A stretch of 64,000 bases of DNA from contig NZ_JAEACT010000005.1 of assembly GCF_021432385.1 (NCBI RefSeq), positions 62,001 through 126,000 of the forward strand, written 5' to 3'. The position numbers and the translations under genes were made by a program. Position 1 is the first letter of the stretch. Each line of letters starts with the position of its first letter. The stretch is from Clostridium hydrogenum (GTDB lineage Bacteria > Bacillota > Clostridia > Clostridiales > Clostridiaceae). The notes below the pieces were generated by a model. It saw nothing but the letters and a program-made list of their open reading frames with translations. It was not told the DNA's origin and ran no database searches. Below, piece by piece: positions 8,808 to 15,957 of this stretch.

Positions 8808-9815
8808 TTATATATAAGAATAGTAGCTACTTTTTCGTATTTGCCAATCTATAGACTCACCTATTGAAGGTTGTCTCAAATTTAATTCAAAAAGTTCTGT
8901 GTAATATGTTTCCTCTAAAGTAGCTATCTTAGTTCCAGTAACTTTTGAAACATATGCCAGATTAGCCATTGATTTTACTAAATTACTAATGGCAGTTTTC
9001 ATAACTGGTTCAATAGCATAAGTTTTGCTTTCTTTGCTAATATCATCAATTCCAACAATGTTTTGTTCTTTAATAAATGTACAAAACCAACTATTAAGTC
9101 TTTCTTCTGTAAACTGATTGTTTATAATATATTTAAATATTTGCTCGTCTTCTTTGATTGGTCTACTTTGTATTGTTTCACCTAATTTGAAAGCTTTCTT
9201 TAAATCATGTCTTAATGCATTTGGAACTGAAACTTCTACATCATTTACATTAACTTTTCTTATATTTTCACTAAAATCAGAATATTTAAGGTTTCCAATT
9301 ATTTGTCTTTTAGCAGGAGCAATTAAAGTCAATTTAATAAATAAATTAAGGACTGTGAAGTGTATATAGCGCTGTTTAAGTTGAGGCCCTTTTATAGAAG
9401 AATATTCTATATCTAAATAACTATCTAATTTTGAAAGTATATCTTTCATAGTTTCTACACTGAAAGTTCCCCTGCTTACTTTCTCTGCTAATTGAAATGT
9501 ATCAGATAAATTGTTTTTATATTTTTCATAGTTCATTTGAGAAAAAATATCTCGTGATTTTCCTGTATTAAGCAAGTAGTCATAGAAATTTTTTAATGAC
9601 TCTAAATGTAACTCCATACTTGATACAGATAAAATTACTCCTCGTTTAACGTAATGTCCCACGCAATTGGTAACATCTTCAATGGATATATTATTAGGAG
9701 TATCAGATTTTTTAATATATTTTAAATAATCTATAAATTTATTTACGTGATTTTTATATTTAGTTCCTTTATCTTTAAAATATAAGTCTCTCCATTTTTC
9801 CATCTCTGTAATCAT
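8808..9815 (-). CDS. Divergent tyrosine recombinase (integrase) of the tRNA-Arg element
   Basis: This 335-residue protein starts at the ATG at 9815, which follows AAAAGGGGCG at six bases; an upstream in-frame ATG at 9875 has no such site. Residues about 5-100 look like the SAM-like core-binding domain (KYKNHVNKFIDYLKYI, then SMELHLESLKNFYDYLL). The catalytic half shows AKRQIIGNLKYSDF, matching the Arg-I environment, and LEETYYTELFEL near the C-terminus, a candidate for the nucleophilic Tyr. The central His-x-x-Arg box is not obvious. Its 5' side faces a tRNA-Arg 3' fragment about 330 bp away, as expected for an element integrating at that tRNA. Confidence 0.65.
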   Translation of the reverse strand: MITEMEKWRDLYFKDKGTKYKNHVNKFIDYLKYIKKSDTPNNISIEDVTNCVGHYVKRGVILSVSSMELHLESLKNFYDYLLNTGKSRDIFSQMNYEKYKNNLSDTFQLAEKVSRGTFSVETMKDILSKLDSYLDIEYSSIKGPQLKQRYIHFTVLNLFIKLTLIAPAKRQIIGNLKYSDFSENIRKVNVNDVEVSVPNALRHDLKKAFKLGETIQSRPIKEDEQIFKYIINNQFTEERLNSWFCTFIKEQNIVGIDDISKESKTYAIEPVMKTAISNLVKSMANLAYVSKVTGTKIATLEETYYTELFELNLRQPSIGESIDWQIRKSSYYSYI

Positions 9816-10146
9816 ATTTATCGCCCCTTTTATGTTAAATATAATAATAGTATGTAGTCTACTTATCAGGTACATTATAACATATAAAGTTAAACAGAGG
9901 ATATTAACACTATACTGTTAAATTTTAATGTACCATACTATTTAAATAAGTTAAAACAGGAGGTTAATAAAGATTGATGTTAAGAAACAAAAATATATTT
10001 TTGCTAACATTTTGCTAACGTAAGTGATTTAAAAAGATTATATTATATTAGTTTATATTTAAAATACATTGTGGTAAAAGTGAGTAATATCAATGTATAA
10101 TAGAATACTGTTAATTTAAATTAAGAAGTGTTTAAAATAAGGGATA

Positions 10147-10194
10147 GGTTTCCTAAACCGCGTGCCGTAGGTTCGATTCCTATCGGGCGCACCA
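10147..10194 (+). other. att-like 3' fragment of tRNA-Arg(CCU)
   Basis: From the anticodon loop (TTCCTAA) to the CCA end the sequence is an intact tRNA 3' half: anticodon 3' stem ACCGC, variable loop, T arm GTAGG-TTCGATT-CCTAT, and acceptor strand CGGGCGC-ACCA. The 5' side is not complementary, so it is not a functional gene. This is the usual att core left by integration into a tRNA gene. A terminator hairpin follows at once. Confidence 0.8.
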
Positions 10195-10203
10195 TGATAA
10201 AAG

Positions 10204-10233
10204 CCAGTAATTTAGCGGATTACTGGTTTTTTT
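10204..10233 (+). terminator. Terminator downstream of the tRNA fragment
   Basis: CCAGTAAT (10204-10211) and ATTACTGG (10219-10226) form a perfect 8-bp stem followed by seven T. It is probably the native terminator of the original tRNA-Arg gene, carried with its 3' end. A very similar hairpin is found at 26156-26187. Confidence 0.75.
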
Positions 10234-10344
10234 AATATTATTTTAGTGATTTTAAGGATTTTGGTTGTCTAATCCAAAATCGCATGCTTTTTAAATCACT
10301 ATTTTTTATAAAAAATTTTGGGCTTTCTTTATTTAATGTTTTTA

Positions 10345-10500
10345 CATCTCTATGTTTATGGTTTATAAGCGTTTAGCTTAGATGATACTGTGCTATCTCC
10401 TAGAAGTTCAGAGATTAATTTCTAAGATTAATAATGGAGTTGTGCGTGTATTTTAAATCATGAAATCTTATAATAGTAAGGGAATACTTCTTTAATTCAA
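10345..10500 (-). pseudogene. Degenerate C-terminal fragment of a tyrosine integrase
   Basis: Read on the minus strand, one frame gives IIRFHDLKYTHNSIINL and, after a frame change, another gives KLISELLGDSTVSSKLN. These are the two conserved blocks of phage integrases (FHDLRHTH and LLGHS-TT-Y), separated by stop codons and frameshifts; the second His is changed to Asp. It lies directly inside the tRNA att fragment, where an integrase is expected. The rest of the gene is gone. Confidence 0.75.
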
Positions 10501-10724
10501 CCAAATATATACAATTTAGATGCCGAACCGGTGCTGATGGTGTTTTTCAGTAATGGTACAAAGTTAGCAGTATAAAAAACTGGCGACCTAAACTGGAGCT
10601 TGTTTCGGATGGTATTGTAGGGGCGTCAGAATATGGCCAAAGTTAATAGATTATAATTGCTAGGTTATAGAAAATTATAGTCTTTTTATTTTAAAAATTA
10701 TTAAATCAGAGGAATGGAAAGAAT
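10501..10724. other. Decayed sequence between integrase remnant and holin
   Basis: This is higher-GC sequence than its flanks. It reads as a broken rightward frame (DAEPVLMVFFSNGTKLAV, a stop, then KTGDLNW) and may be prophage structural-gene debris. I could not assign it to a family. Confidence 0.3.
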
Positions 10725-11085
10725 ATGAATACAATATTATTAAATCAAATTATAGCGCCACTAATAGGACCGGCAATTGTTGTAGTTTTATTATTAGCTA
10801 AAAGCAATTTTAACGTTTTTTTTATTAACACATAAAGATTTTATGGACAAGCAAAATAAAGTTTTACAGGATACTCTAGGAACACAGCAATACAATACTG
10901 ATAGGCAAATAATAAAAGATTCGGTGCATGCCGCAGAACAAATGGAAAAAGAGTTCAAATGGACAGGAGAGTTAAAACATTCAAAAGTGTTAGAACTTAT
11001 AGAAGGTAAAACAGGACTTAGCGACGAGGACATATTTAATTTAATAAAAGCTGTAGTGTTAGAAGTTAATAGCCTACAAAAATGA
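10725..11085 (+). pseudogene. LL-H-family phage holin, broken by one frameshift
   Basis: The first frame (10725-10835) encodes a start and one membrane span, LNQIIAPLIGPAIVVVLLLA, then stops. A second frame, with ATG at 10843 and stop at 11085, encodes the soluble part: SVHAAEQMEKEF, then LSDEDIFNLIKAVVLEVN, typical of LL-H-type holins. The break is at a run of eight T (10816-10823); with seven T the frame would run unbroken for about 119 residues. GAGGAATGG precedes the first ATG. It is either a prophage remnant or a sequence or slippage effect at the homopolymer. Confidence 0.7.
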
Positions 11086-11314
11086 TAAATGTCTAGTGAG
11101 TTAATTCTTGCTAGGTTGTTTTTGACTATATGGTACAAAATCGGTAAAAGTAAAACTTTTAGTTTGTTTAGCTTTGTGCAAATATATTGGTTTGCATGCA
11201 ATAATAAATAAATGTTTGGTGAATTTTTTACATTGATTGCATAATATTTGCATATATGCTATTGTATTAATAGTTAATATTAACTAGTTTTAAACAAAAA
11301 AGGAATGATATTTT

Positions 11315-12067
11315 ATGAAAACTAAATTTTTAAAAAAATTATCCCTCGCTTTAATGCTAAGTTTTAGTGCTGTAATAGTTGGACAAAGTTTCACTGTTAA
11401 TGCCGCAGTTAAAAATCAAACACAGACTTCAATTATTCAATCTAAAACAATAGAGCAATCATCAATAACATGTAATAATCAAAATATTAGCGTTACAGTT
11501 GTGGAAGATAATGCAAACTTCAAAGAGGTTAAAGTTACAAATGGCAATAAAATTAGCATAGTAAAATATGATAAAAATGCCAATACAGCTGTTTTAAATG
11601 GAAATACCAAAGTTGATTTTAACAAAAAAAATCAAATTCATACAAATTCTTATGTGGCTGATTCTACTACTGATTTAACTAAAATTTATTCTTATACTGC
11701 TCTTACTTATGGTGGATGGTGGATGGTAAATGCCGAGGATGGTTATAAGTGTGTAAAAGAAACGACAGTAAATCCAGATACGAATGAAGCAAATTCAGTT
11801 CCTTTACAAGCTTTTAGGACAAGTGTGAACAATTTAAAAGGATATGAAATTGCCGCAGCTGCTGCTTATGGTACCGCTACAATTTCTATTATTGCAGGTA
11901 TAATAAATACACCTGAGACCTTAGGAGTGTCTGATATAGTTGCTATTGTAGTAGCGGCAGGTGCTCTCTTATCCGAAGTACCTATTTTGTATAATGTTTA
12001 TACTTCTAAAAAAGATTGTAATTTTTATTTTAATAGAATAAGAACCCTTAAAACAAATAATCTTTAA
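11315..12067 (+). CDS. Secreted bacteriocin-like protein (hypothetical)
   Basis: This 250-residue protein has a clear signal peptide (MKTKFLKKLSLALMLSFSAV, cleavage probably after VNA at ~31). The middle part is polar and Asn-rich. The C-terminal part is unusual: GYEIAAAAAYGTATISII and VSDIVAIVVAAGALLSEV form two Ala/Gly-rich hydrophobic segments, followed by a tail with Cys. Secreted precursors with a Gly/Ala-rich hydrophobic C-terminus followed by a tiny membrane protein gene are typical of large bacteriocins (geobacillin-26-like or circular types), but I cannot place it firmly. AGGAATG precedes the ATG. Confidence 0.45.
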   Translation: MKTKFLKKLSLALMLSFSAVIVGQSFTVNAAVKNQTQTSIIQSKTIEQSSITCNNQNISVTVVEDNANFKEVKVTNGNKISIVKYDKNANTAVLNGNTKVDFNKKNQIHTNSYVADSTTDLTKIYSYTALTYGGWWMVNAEDGYKCVKETTVNPDTNEANSVPLQAFRTSVNNLKGYEIAAAAAYGTATISIIAGIINTPETLGVSDIVAIVVAAGALLSEVPILYNVYTSKKDCNFYFNRIRTLKTNNL

Positions 12068-12073
12068 AATATT

Positions 12074-12247
12074 ATGTATACTATTTTATTAATATTATTT
12101 TATATACTAATTGTACTTGGATGTATTTTAAATTTCATAAAATGCAGAAAGTTATCCGATAAAAAAAAGAAATATTTTATATATTTTATGATACTTTTTA
12201 TTTTTATAGGCTTTAGTATATGTTTATATATTTTAACTACTATTTAG
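12074..12247 (+). CDS. Small two-span membrane protein, possible immunity protein
   Basis: This 57-residue frame begins six bases after the stop of the secreted protein gene. It has two hydrophobic segments (residues 3-22 and 35-57) joined by a basic loop CRKLSDKKKK. Size, topology and position match immunity proteins encoded after bacteriocin genes. No strong ribosome binding site is visible, so it may rely on coupling to the gene before it. Confidence 0.5.
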   Translation: MYTILLILFYILIVLGCILNFIKCRKLSDKKKKYFIYFMILFIFIGFSICLYILTTI

Positions 12248-12429
12248 AATATCTTTTATAAGGAAGTAAACACGAATAATAAATTTATAGGGGCAATACT
12301 AATACATTATTAAATAAAGAGGACATTGGAAATACAAAAGTATACCTTTGTCCTTTAATCATTGCCTTGTTTTTAATATGCCCGCATATATCGCATACTA
12401 TAAGAAATTTTAAAATCCAAATGGAATAT

Positions 12430-12576
12430 TTAAAAGATATTTAGTACATATGATACTGGATGAAAAGGTATTACACCTAAATTTAAAGTATTACCATAAT
12501 TAAAAACCAACCCTGAAAATAAAAACATTACGCATAGTGATAACACTAGTGGTAATTTACTTTTTTTATTTACCAT
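12430..12576 (-). CDS. Short exported peptide gene, candidate RRNPP-type signalling pheromone precursor
   Basis: This 48-residue frame starts 17 bp after the stop codon of the XRE-TPR regulator and in the same direction, with GAGGGG before its ATG. It has a basic N-terminus (VNKKSK), a hydrophobic core (LPLVLSLCVMFLFSGLVF) and a short C-terminal part ending HPVSYVLNIF. That is the layout of PapR/Phr/NprX-like precursors, which are exported, trimmed, re-imported and bound by the TPR domain of the adjacent regulator. The mature peptide would come from the C-terminal residues. It is a prediction from position and architecture only. Confidence 0.6.
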   Translation of the reverse strand: MVNKKSKLPLVLSLCVMFLFSGLVFNYGNTLNLGVIPFHPVSYVLNIF

Positions 12577-12592
12577 AATATAACCCCTCGCT

Positions 12593-13894
12593 TTACTTAA
12601 ATTTTAAAGAAAAATTAGCAATTTCTAAAATTTCAGTACTCATTTTACTATAAAAAATCATTAGTTTATACATAATTTCATTGTCAATTTTACCTCGTTT
12701 GCTGGCTACAAAAAAAGCTTTTTCTTTAATATTCTTCATTTTTTCAATGCTATTTTGAATTGTATACATATCTATTAAAGCACACATCGCATTATTTTCC
12801 AAAACATAATTTTTTTGTATTTCACAAAAATCTAAAGCTTTTAAATAATATTGTTCGGATAACTCTAAAATATCAAGCTTTTTATATATCTCACCGATTT
12901 GAAAATAAATATCAGGGACATGTTCACAATTAATATTTAAATTTAATAATTGATTAATTGCAATATTAAGTTTTTCGAGTGCTTCATCTTTCTTGTTAAC
13001 ATCTATGCATACATCAACGATATTAGTTAATATAACTAACCTTTTTTCTAAATCATTTACGCTAGTCAAATTTAAAATTTGATTAAACACCTTAAGAGCT
13101 TCATGTTTCTTATCAATTTTATAAAAGCATACAGCCTTATTATTTAAAATTTTAATATGCATTGAAGTATCATTGTTTTTTTCTGATAACTCCTCGGCTA
13201 TTTTAATATGATGCAATGCACGTTCAAAATTATTTATGCACAAATAACCAAATGACATGTTGTATCTAAAAATAATTGTATCTTTAAGTGACATATCATC
13301 AAATCGACTTAACGCAAATTCACAACATTCAATACTCTTTTCATAGTTCCCCATATATCCGTAAACCATAGATAACTTTCTAGAAAGTGATAATAGTTCG
13401 TTATCTAAAAACATTCTACTAATTAAGGCTGAAGCCTTTTCATAGTATACAGCACTTTTATACATTTCATTGTTAGTACAATAATAATCTCCTGCAAGTT
13501 CATAAATCATTAGTTTTTTATCTCTAATATCCCAATCAATTAAAAAACTTTCTGCTTTCTTTAGTGTTTCTATGAAACTACCATCTCTAGATATTACCAA
13601 TGTTTGCAATTCAGATGTATAATTATCAAGTACCTTTGTAGCTTGTACAATTTGATTTTCCATTAAGTATTCAACAGTTTCAGTAACCTTGAAGTTCTTT
13701 TTCTTACCAAGTTCTTTTAAATTTTTTATAACAATTTCTGCTGTCTTTTTAGTTATATTTGCTACACCAGTTTCTATTTCACTTATTAAATTTCTTGTTA
13801 TGTCATTTCCAGAAATTTCGTCTTGCTTTAGGTCATATTTTTTTCTAATTGCTTTTAATTTATCACCATCACTAACAACTATATCATTTTTCAT
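12593..13894 (-). CDS. XRE-TPR transcriptional regulator of RRNPP type
   Basis: This 433-residue protein has an N-terminal XRE helix-turn-helix at residues ~10-60 (KLKAIRKKYDLKQDEIS, then LISEIETGVANITKK). The rest is alpha-helical with several tetratricopeptide-like repeats, e.g. YGYMGNYEKSIECCEFALS and IYKKLDILELSEQYYLKAL. This is the PlcR/NprR/Rgg-like architecture in which the TPR region senses a short peptide. Immediately downstream is a 48-residue exported peptide gene, the expected partner. It lies inside an old prophage-like element next to a bacteriocin-like gene, which could be its target. Confidence 0.8.
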   Translation of the reverse strand: MKNDIVVSDGDKLKAIRKKYDLKQDEISGNDITRNLISEIETGVANITKKTAEIVIKNLKELGKKKNFKVTETVEYLMENQIVQATKVLDNYTSELQTLVISRDGSFIETLKKAESFLIDWDIRDKKLMIYELAGDYYCTNNEMYKSAVYYEKASALISRMFLDNELLSLSRKLSMVYGYMGNYEKSIECCEFALSRFDDMSLKDTIIFRYNMSFGYLCINNFERALHHIKIAEELSEKNNDTSMHIKILNNKAVCFYKIDKKHEALKVFNQILNLTSVNDLEKRLVILTNIVDVCIDVNKKDEALEKLNIAINQLLNLNINCEHVPDIYFQIGEIYKKLDILELSEQYYLKALDFCEIQKNYVLENNAMCALIDMYTIQNSIEKMKNIKEKAFFVASKRGKIDNEIMYKLMIFYSKMSTEILEIANFSLKFK

Positions 13895-14111
13895 TATTTT
13901 ATATTCACCCCAGCTTATTTACTTTATTTATTTAATAATAACATTAAGGGGAAAATATGTAAATAAATTTAAAAAGTTGGTAAAGACTTTTTCTTCCATT
14001 ATACATTTTGATTAATATATGCATTTAAGATAAAATATAAAAATGTAAATAAATAATATGAAATTAAACGTTCTTCAAGAAAGGAGAAAGTTTTTAAAAG
14101 TACAAAAAAGA

Positions 14112-14157
14112 TTTTCTAAACTGCGTGGTGGTAGTTCGATTCTTCTCGGGCGCACCA
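14112..14157 (+). other. Degenerate att-like 3' fragment of tRNA-Arg
   Basis: The sequence TTTTCTAAACTGCGTGGTGG, followed by a damaged T arm and CGGGCGCACCA, is a mutated copy of the tRNA-Arg(CCU) 3' half seen at 10147-10194. It is in the same orientation and has the same distance from anticodon loop to CCA. It marks the far end of an older integrated element. Confidence 0.75.
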
Positions 14158-14163
14158 AGGATA

Positions 14164-14199
14164 AATCTTGTAATACTAATGCGTTACAGGATTTTTTAT
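14164..14199 (+). terminator. Terminator after the degenerate tRNA fragment
   Basis: AATCTTGTAA (14164-14173) pairs with TTACAGGATT (14184-14193) with one G-T pair, and is followed by TTTTTATT. Its position relative to the CCA end matches the terminator at 10204. Confidence 0.65.
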
Positions 14200-14346
14200 T
14201 TTTTGAGAAATGCGTTTGAAATGCTAAATTGAATTTGAAGATATCAGTTAATTATGTTGGTAAGGTTATAGCCGTATTTCATATTGTAGCAGTGAGGAAT
14301 AAGATTACATATTATGTATTGAGAAATTTGATGAGAAGGTGATTAA

Positions 14347-14592
14347 ATGGAACCGTCTTTTTTATTTCCTAATGTAAATCCACCTGCTAGAAATAAAGTA
14401 CAAATGCAGAAAAGAAAAATTAGACAAAGCCTTTTTAGGGTTATATATATTTGGCATAAGAATGGAACTGGATTTTGGGCATGGATTGCGGAGAAAAATT
14501 GTATGTATATTAACGGTTATAAATGGAATGGGCATAACTGGGTTAAATTTAGAATGAGCTTAAACAGCATTAGTGATTTTAAAGAATTATAA
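14347..14592 (+). CDS. Small conserved clostridial protein of unknown function
   Basis: This 81-residue basic, aromatic-rich protein contains QSLFRVIYIWHKNG, GFWAWI and YKWNGHNWVKFR. I believe similar short proteins occur across Clostridium, but I know no function. It has no membrane segment or signal peptide. AGAAGGTGA precedes the ATG. It is the first gene to the right of the tRNA-associated elements and so probably core genome. Confidence 0.6.
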   Translation: MEPSFLFPNVNPPARNKVQMQKRKIRQSLFRVIYIWHKNGTGFWAWIAEKNCMYINGYKWNGHNWVKFRMSLNSISDFKEL

Positions 14593-14687
14593 TCCTAGAA
14601 TAGTCATAAAGTAAAAATGGGTTCAATATTTTAATATAATTTATGGTACAATTAGGGGGATTATTTTTATATACGAGGTAAATAAAT

Positions 14688-15521
14688 ATGATAGATATAC
14701 ATGAAGATAAAATTATTAAGGAATTAAAAATTGACTGCGAAAAATGCTTTGGATTGTGCTGCACGGCATTATATTTTTCAGCTTCAGAAGGTTTTCCAAA
14801 CAATAAGGATGCTGGTAAGCCGTGTATAAATTTGCAGTCAGACTTTACTTGTTCTGTTCATAAAAAGCTTAGTGATAAGGGACTTAAGGGTTGTACTGCT
14901 TACGATTGCTTTGGTGCTGGTCAAAAGCTTGCCCAAGTTACATTCAAAGGACAAAGCTGGAGGGAAAATAAAGAAAGCGCTAATAAGATGTTTGAGGCAT
15001 TTCTAATTATGAGACAGCTTCATGAAATGATGTGGTATCTTATAGAAGCTTTTAATTTGCAAACAAATAATGAAGTTAAGAAAGATATAAGTTTACTTAT
15101 AGAAGAGACTGAAAGGTTTACTATTCTTGATGTTGATTTGCTTGTCGCAGTAGATGTAGAAGCTCATCGTGACAAGGTTAACTTATTACTTAGAAATACC
15201 AGCGAGTTGATACGCGCTAAGGCTCATAGTGGAAATAAGAAAACTAATTGTCATAGAACGGACTATTTTGGTAAAGATCTTAGAAAGGCAAATCTTAGGG
15301 GGGCAGACTTAAGAGGAGCATGTCTTATTGCAGCAAATCTTAGAGGTGTGGATTTAAGTTCAGCAGATTTAATTGGCGCAGATTTGAGGGATACTGATTT
15401 TAGCGGAGCTAATTTAGCAAATAGTATCTTTCTTACACAAGCTCAAATTAATGCGGCAAAAGGTGATTTGCGTACAAGACTGCCTAAAATGATAGTTAAG
15501 CCAAGCAACTGGAAAGATTAA
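14688..15521 (+). CDS. Pentapeptide-repeat protein with N-terminal cysteine cluster
   Basis: This 277-residue protein begins with a Cys-rich region: CEKCFGLCC, then CINL, CSVH and CTAYDC within the first 90 residues, similar to YkgJ-like metal-chelating clusters. From about residue 195 it has pentapeptide repeats (A(D/N)LRG type: LRKANLRGADLRGACLIAAN and on), which fold as a right-handed beta-helix. Some such proteins mimic DNA and protect gyrase; here the repeat section is short (about ten repeats). The function is unknown. The ATG follows GAGGTAAATA. Confidence 0.75.
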   Translation: MIDIHEDKIIKELKIDCEKCFGLCCTALYFSASEGFPNNKDAGKPCINLQSDFTCSVHKKLSDKGLKGCTAYDCFGAGQKLAQVTFKGQSWRENKESANKMFEAFLIMRQLHEMMWYLIEAFNLQTNNEVKKDISLLIEETERFTILDVDLLVAVDVEAHRDKVNLLLRNTSELIRAKAHSGNKKTNCHRTDYFGKDLRKANLRGADLRGACLIAANLRGVDLSSADLIGADLRDTDFSGANLANSIFLTQAQINAAKGDLRTRLPKMIVKPSNWKD

Positions 15522-15626
15522 AGATAAAGCAATTTATACAGTAACTCATTATTGATACTGTCTTGTTTTATACACGAATTTTATAGATTATGATTAAATA
15601 ATTTTTTATTGAAGCAGCAATACTTT

Positions 15627-15667
15627 ATAACAATAACCTTGACGTAAAGGTTATTGTTATATATTAT
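15627..15667 (+). promoter_or_regulatory. Hairpin/operator and promoter upstream of the MerR remnant
   Basis: ATAACAATAACCTT (15627-15640) and AAGGTTATTGTTAT (15647-15660) form a perfect 14-bp dyad. TTGACG (15639-15644) and TATTAT (15662-15667), 17 bp apart, form a promoter lying across it. ACCTT-n6-AAGGT in such a position is typical of MerR-family operators, so it probably belonged to the broken MerR gene that follows. Confidence 0.5.
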
Positions 15668-15687
15668 AAGCTTTGGCAGGTGGTAAC

Positions 15688-15946
15688 ATGGAGAAGAAGT
15701 ATTACAGAATTGAGGATGTGGCAATCAAAACTGGTTTTACTAAAAGAGCTATACGATATTATGAGGATATTGAATTTAAAAAGCATTTTTAGAGGAGAAA
15801 AAAACAAGGATAATGTACTTATTGAAAACTCTATAAGATCAATTGAAGATCAACTAAAACTTATCGAGGAAAAAGAGAGGACTTTAAAAAAAGTAAAAGG
15901 CAAGGTTGTTGAGATTTTACAAAAGTTAAAAACTATGAACAATTAG
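15688..15946 (+). pseudogene. MerR-family regulator, frameshifted and internally deleted
   Basis: An ATG at 15688 opens a MerR helix-turn-helix (YYRIEDVAIKTGFTKRAIRY, then YEDIEF) that stops at 15792. A second frame overlapping it carries a MerR-like coiled-coil tail (SIEDQLKLIEEKERTLKKVK) and stops at 15946. The usual 'GLI-P-R...GYR-Y' wing and the start of the helical region are missing, so this is both a deletion and a frameshift. It probably once regulated the exporter that follows 11 bp downstream. Confidence 0.7.
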
Positions 15947-15957
15947 GAGGAAATATA

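Larger units (their letters stand above)
13895..14346. other. Intergenic region with second att-like tRNA fragment
   Basis: This is the region upstream of the RRNPP regulator (leftward) and of a small conserved gene (rightward). It contains the degenerate tRNA-Arg fragment and its terminator, listed separately. Apart from AT-rich promoter-like boxes at 14010-14060, nothing else is seen. Confidence 0.5.

Noticed and set aside
10141..10194. A functional tRNA gene
   Set aside because: Only the 3' half is present. The sequence 5' of the anticodon loop does not form the D arm, the 5' acceptor strand or even the full anticodon stem.
10794..11201. Leftward 135-codon frame opposite the holin
   Set aside because: It is a shadow of the broken holin gene, with no ribosome binding site and no recognisable domain.
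14100..14157. Second tRNA gene
   Set aside because: The T stem no longer pairs properly and there is no 5' half, so it is a decayed att scar.
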